NCBI GenBank assembly: GCA_964527535.1
Contig: CAZGPW010000067.1
Span: 1 to 16,814 of the forward strand
Source: JAQIBY01 sp964527535
GTDB taxonomy: Bacteria > Bacteroidota > Bacteroidia > Bacteroidales > ML635J-15
Length of the DNA stretch: 16,814 bases
Direction: 5' to 3'
How positions within the stretch are numbered: position 1 is the first letter of the stretch; every line of letters begins with the position of its first letter. Below, piece by piece: positions 15,221-16,814 of the stretch. The position numbers and the translations under genes are program-made. The notes under the pieces were generated by a model. It worked only from the letters and a program-made list of their open reading frames with translations. It had not been told where the DNA came from and did no database searches.

Positions 15221-15961
15221 ATGTCAGATTTGAAAAACAACATAAACAAAAATAAATTACCACAACACATTGCCATTATCATGGATGGAAATGGCCGGTG
15301 GGCTAAAAAAAAGGGCAGAATCCGCATTATGGGTCATCGTGCTGGTGCAAAATCCGTTAGAGAGATTACTGAAGCATGTGCTGAACTGGGAGTGAAATAC
15401 CTGACACTTTATGCGTTCTCCACTGAAAATTGGAACAGACCGGAAAGTGAGGTAAGCAGCCTGATGGAGCTCCTAATTGACAATTTACAAAAAGAAGTAA
15501 AAACACTTTTGAAAAATGATATTTCCCTAAATGTAATCGGTGATATCACCAGGTTGCCCGAAAAAGTGCAAAAAAACATCAATGAAACAGTTGAAAAAAC
15601 AAAAAACGGAAAACGCATGTGCCTGTCACTGGCATTATCATACTCAGGACGTTGGGATATTATCCAGGCTTGTCGTGACATTGCCCTGGAAATAAAACGC
15701 GGAAAATTAAACACTGAAGATATTGATCAAAATTTGTTTGTTCAATACCTTTCAACCAAAGGTATTCCTGACCCTGAACTTATGATCAGAACCAGTGGAG
15801 AACAAAGGATAAGCAACTATATGATTTATCAATTGGCTTATTCTGAACTGTATTTTACAACAACCTTGTGGCCTGATTTTTCAAAAGATCATCTCTATAA
15901 GGCAATACTGGATTTTCAAACCAGAGAAAGAAGATTTGGTAAAACGAGTGAACAATTGTAA
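15221..15961 (+). CDS. uppS: undecaprenyl-diphosphate synthase (cis-prenyltransferase)
   Basis: Adds isopentenyl units in cis to farnesyl diphosphate to make the C55 carrier lipid for peptidoglycan and surface-polysaccharide precursors. It acts in the cytosol at the inner-membrane face. The protein has 246 residues, normal for the family. Motifs in order are HIAIIMDGNGRWA (16-28, with catalytic Asp22), GHRAGAKSVREI (38-49), LTLYAFSTENWNRP (61-74), LSYSGRWDI (139-147), and the C-terminal IRTSGEQRISNYMIYQLAYSEL region (189-210, with Arg190, Arg196, Ser198 and Glu209), followed by WPDF (217-220). The ATG matches the usual start just before the conserved block. It lies 11 bp after the DUF6089 gene and 11 bp before bamA, the arrangement common in Bacteroidota. 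Product chain length cannot be read from sequence alone, but undecaprenyl is expected. Confidence 0.96.
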   Translation: MSDLKNNINKNKLPQHIAIIMDGNGRWAKKKGRIRIMGHRAGAKSVREITEACAELGVKYLTLYAFSTENWNRPESEVSSLMELLIDNLQKEVKTLLKNDISLNVIGDITRLPEKVQKNINETVEKTKNGKRMCLSLALSYSGRWDIIQACRDIALEIKRGKLNTEDIDQNLFVQYLSTKGIPDPELMIRTSGEQRISNYMIYQLAYSELYFTTTLWPDFSKDHLYKAILDFQTRERRFGKTSEQL

Positions 15962-15972
15962 GCGTGGATGGA

Positions 15973-16814
15973 ATGAAAAAATTTAGTTTTAACATTATTG
16001 TATTGCTTTTCTTCAGTATTACACTAACAGCACAAGTATCATTAAAAGATAAATTAAGTCGCATTAATTATGCCAACCCGGAAGAATACGTTATCGGAGG
16101 TATTCAGATTTCCGGCGTTCAATACCTTGACCATAATGTGATCATTCATCTTACCGGTATGCAAGTAGGAGACACCATCATGATCCCGGGTGAAAAAGTG
16201 TCAAATGCCGTAGAAAAACTGTGGGAACAGGGCTTGTTCTCAGAAGTGAAAATTGTAGCAGATCGCATTATTGATGATAATATATTTCTGGATATCGTGT
16301 TATCCGAAAGGCCCCGGCTGGCAAAATTTGCTTTTAAAGGCGTCAAAAAAGGGGAAGCAGACGACCTGCGTGAAAACCTTAAACTCGTTAAAGGTTCGCA
16401 GGTTACAGACAACCTGCTGATGAATATCCGTTCCGGTACAAAACGATATTTTATAGATAAAGGATACCTGAACACGGAAATAAATATTGTACAGGAAGAG
16501 GATACAACAATGCCTAATTCTGTTATTCTCTACATCAACATTGATAAACATGATCGTATTAAGATTGAAAATCTGATCATTGAAGGAAATGAACATTTTA
16601 GCGATGGTAAAATCAAAAGGCTTATGAAAGATACCAAAGAAAAAGCATGGTATCGCTTCTGGAAAACCTCAAAATTTATCCGGACTGAGTTTAAAGAAGA
16701 TAAAAAAGCCATTATTAATAAGTACAATGAAGAAGGGTTTAGAGATGCCCGTATCCTTTATGATTCCATTCAGAAAAATGAAGAAAGCATTAACCTTGTT
16801 ATTGGCATTGAAGA
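15973..16814 (+). CDS. bamA: outer-membrane protein assembly factor BamA, N-terminal part (3' end outside window)
   Basis: Core of the BAM complex, which folds and inserts outer-membrane beta barrels. The frame is open to the right edge, giving 280 residues. A signal peptide (MKK, hydrophobic 8-18) probably ends at LTA-QV after residue 20. POTRA 1 spans about 40-113 (VIGGIQISGVQYLDHNVI, then LWEQGLFSEVKIV), POTRA 2 about 114-194 (LAKFAFKGVKKGEADDL, then RYFIDKGYLNTEI), and POTRA 3 starts near 197 (KIENLIIEGNEHFSDGKIKRLM, then YNEEGFRDARI). Repeated POTRA units directly after uppS identify it as BamA rather than TamA. The remaining POTRAs and the barrel lie outside the window. ATG 15973 is the start; the ATG at 15968 meets a stop after two codons. 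It is 11 bp downstream of uppS. In Bacteroidota ompH/skp-type chaperone genes often follow, which cannot be checked here. Confidence 0.95.
   Translation, partial: MKKFSFNIIVLLFFSITLTAQVSLKDKLSRINYANPEEYVIGGIQISGVQYLDHNVIIHLTGMQVGDTIMIPGEKVSNAVEKLWEQGLFSEVKIVADRIIDDNIFLDIVLSERPRLAKFAFKGVKKGEADDLRENLKLVKGSQVTDNLLMNIRSGTKRYFIDKGYLNTEINIVQEEDTTMPNSVILYINIDKHDRIKIENLIIEGNEHFSDGKIKRLMKDTKEKAWYRFWKTSKFIRTEFKEDKKAIINKYNEEGFRDARILYDSIQKNEESINLVIGIE

Overview
This is an ordinary, well-conserved stretch of a Bacteroidota (Bacteroidetes) chromosome, moderately AT-rich. Four things point to the phylum. rpoC is followed by a DUF3467 gene. The pdxJ, nadK, two DUF6089, uppS and bamA genes lie close together. 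PdxJ is of the subfamily type I recall from Bacteroidota. Several intergenic gaps carry TAnnTTTG (-7 type) promoter boxes rather than the E. coli -10 hexamer. I would lean to an uncultured Bacteroidales-like lineage, but the window does not settle the order or genus.

Layout. (1) 1-6916, + strand: the 3' part of rpoB (cut by the window edge just before the CPIETPEG motif), then rpoC and a small DUF3467 protein, as one transcription unit. (2) 6920-10442, - strand: pdxJ and an YbfF-like alpha/beta hydrolase, separated by one base, then asnB 150 bp further on with its own candidate promoter. asnB and the DUF3467 gene converge with only 3 bp between their stop codons. (3) 10443-10515: a 73-bp divergent promoter region. 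(4) 10516-16814, + strand: a CBS-pair/ACT-like protein, a single-POTRA Omp85-like outer-membrane protein, NAD kinase, two tandem DUF6089 outer-membrane proteins, undecaprenyl-diphosphate synthase (uppS), and the start of bamA, which runs off the right edge.

How the genes fit together. The left part is core transcription machinery. The middle holds cofactor and amino-acid metabolism (vitamin B6, asparagine). The right part is strongly biased to the cell envelope: UppS makes the lipid carrier for peptidoglycan and O-antigen precursors, BamA inserts outer-membrane proteins, and three further predicted beta-barrel proteins with signal peptides lie between. NadK and the CBS protein are cytosolic passengers in this cluster.

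I saw no tRNA, rRNA, insertion sequence, CRISPR array, phage gene or obvious horizontally acquired island. No gap exceeds 150 bp. I found no convincing new system. The items most worth a second look are the uncharacterised Omp85-like protein with a TTG start, a possibly leaderless uppS promoter, the tandem DUF6089 pair, and the terminator-less convergence of the rpoBC operon with asnB.
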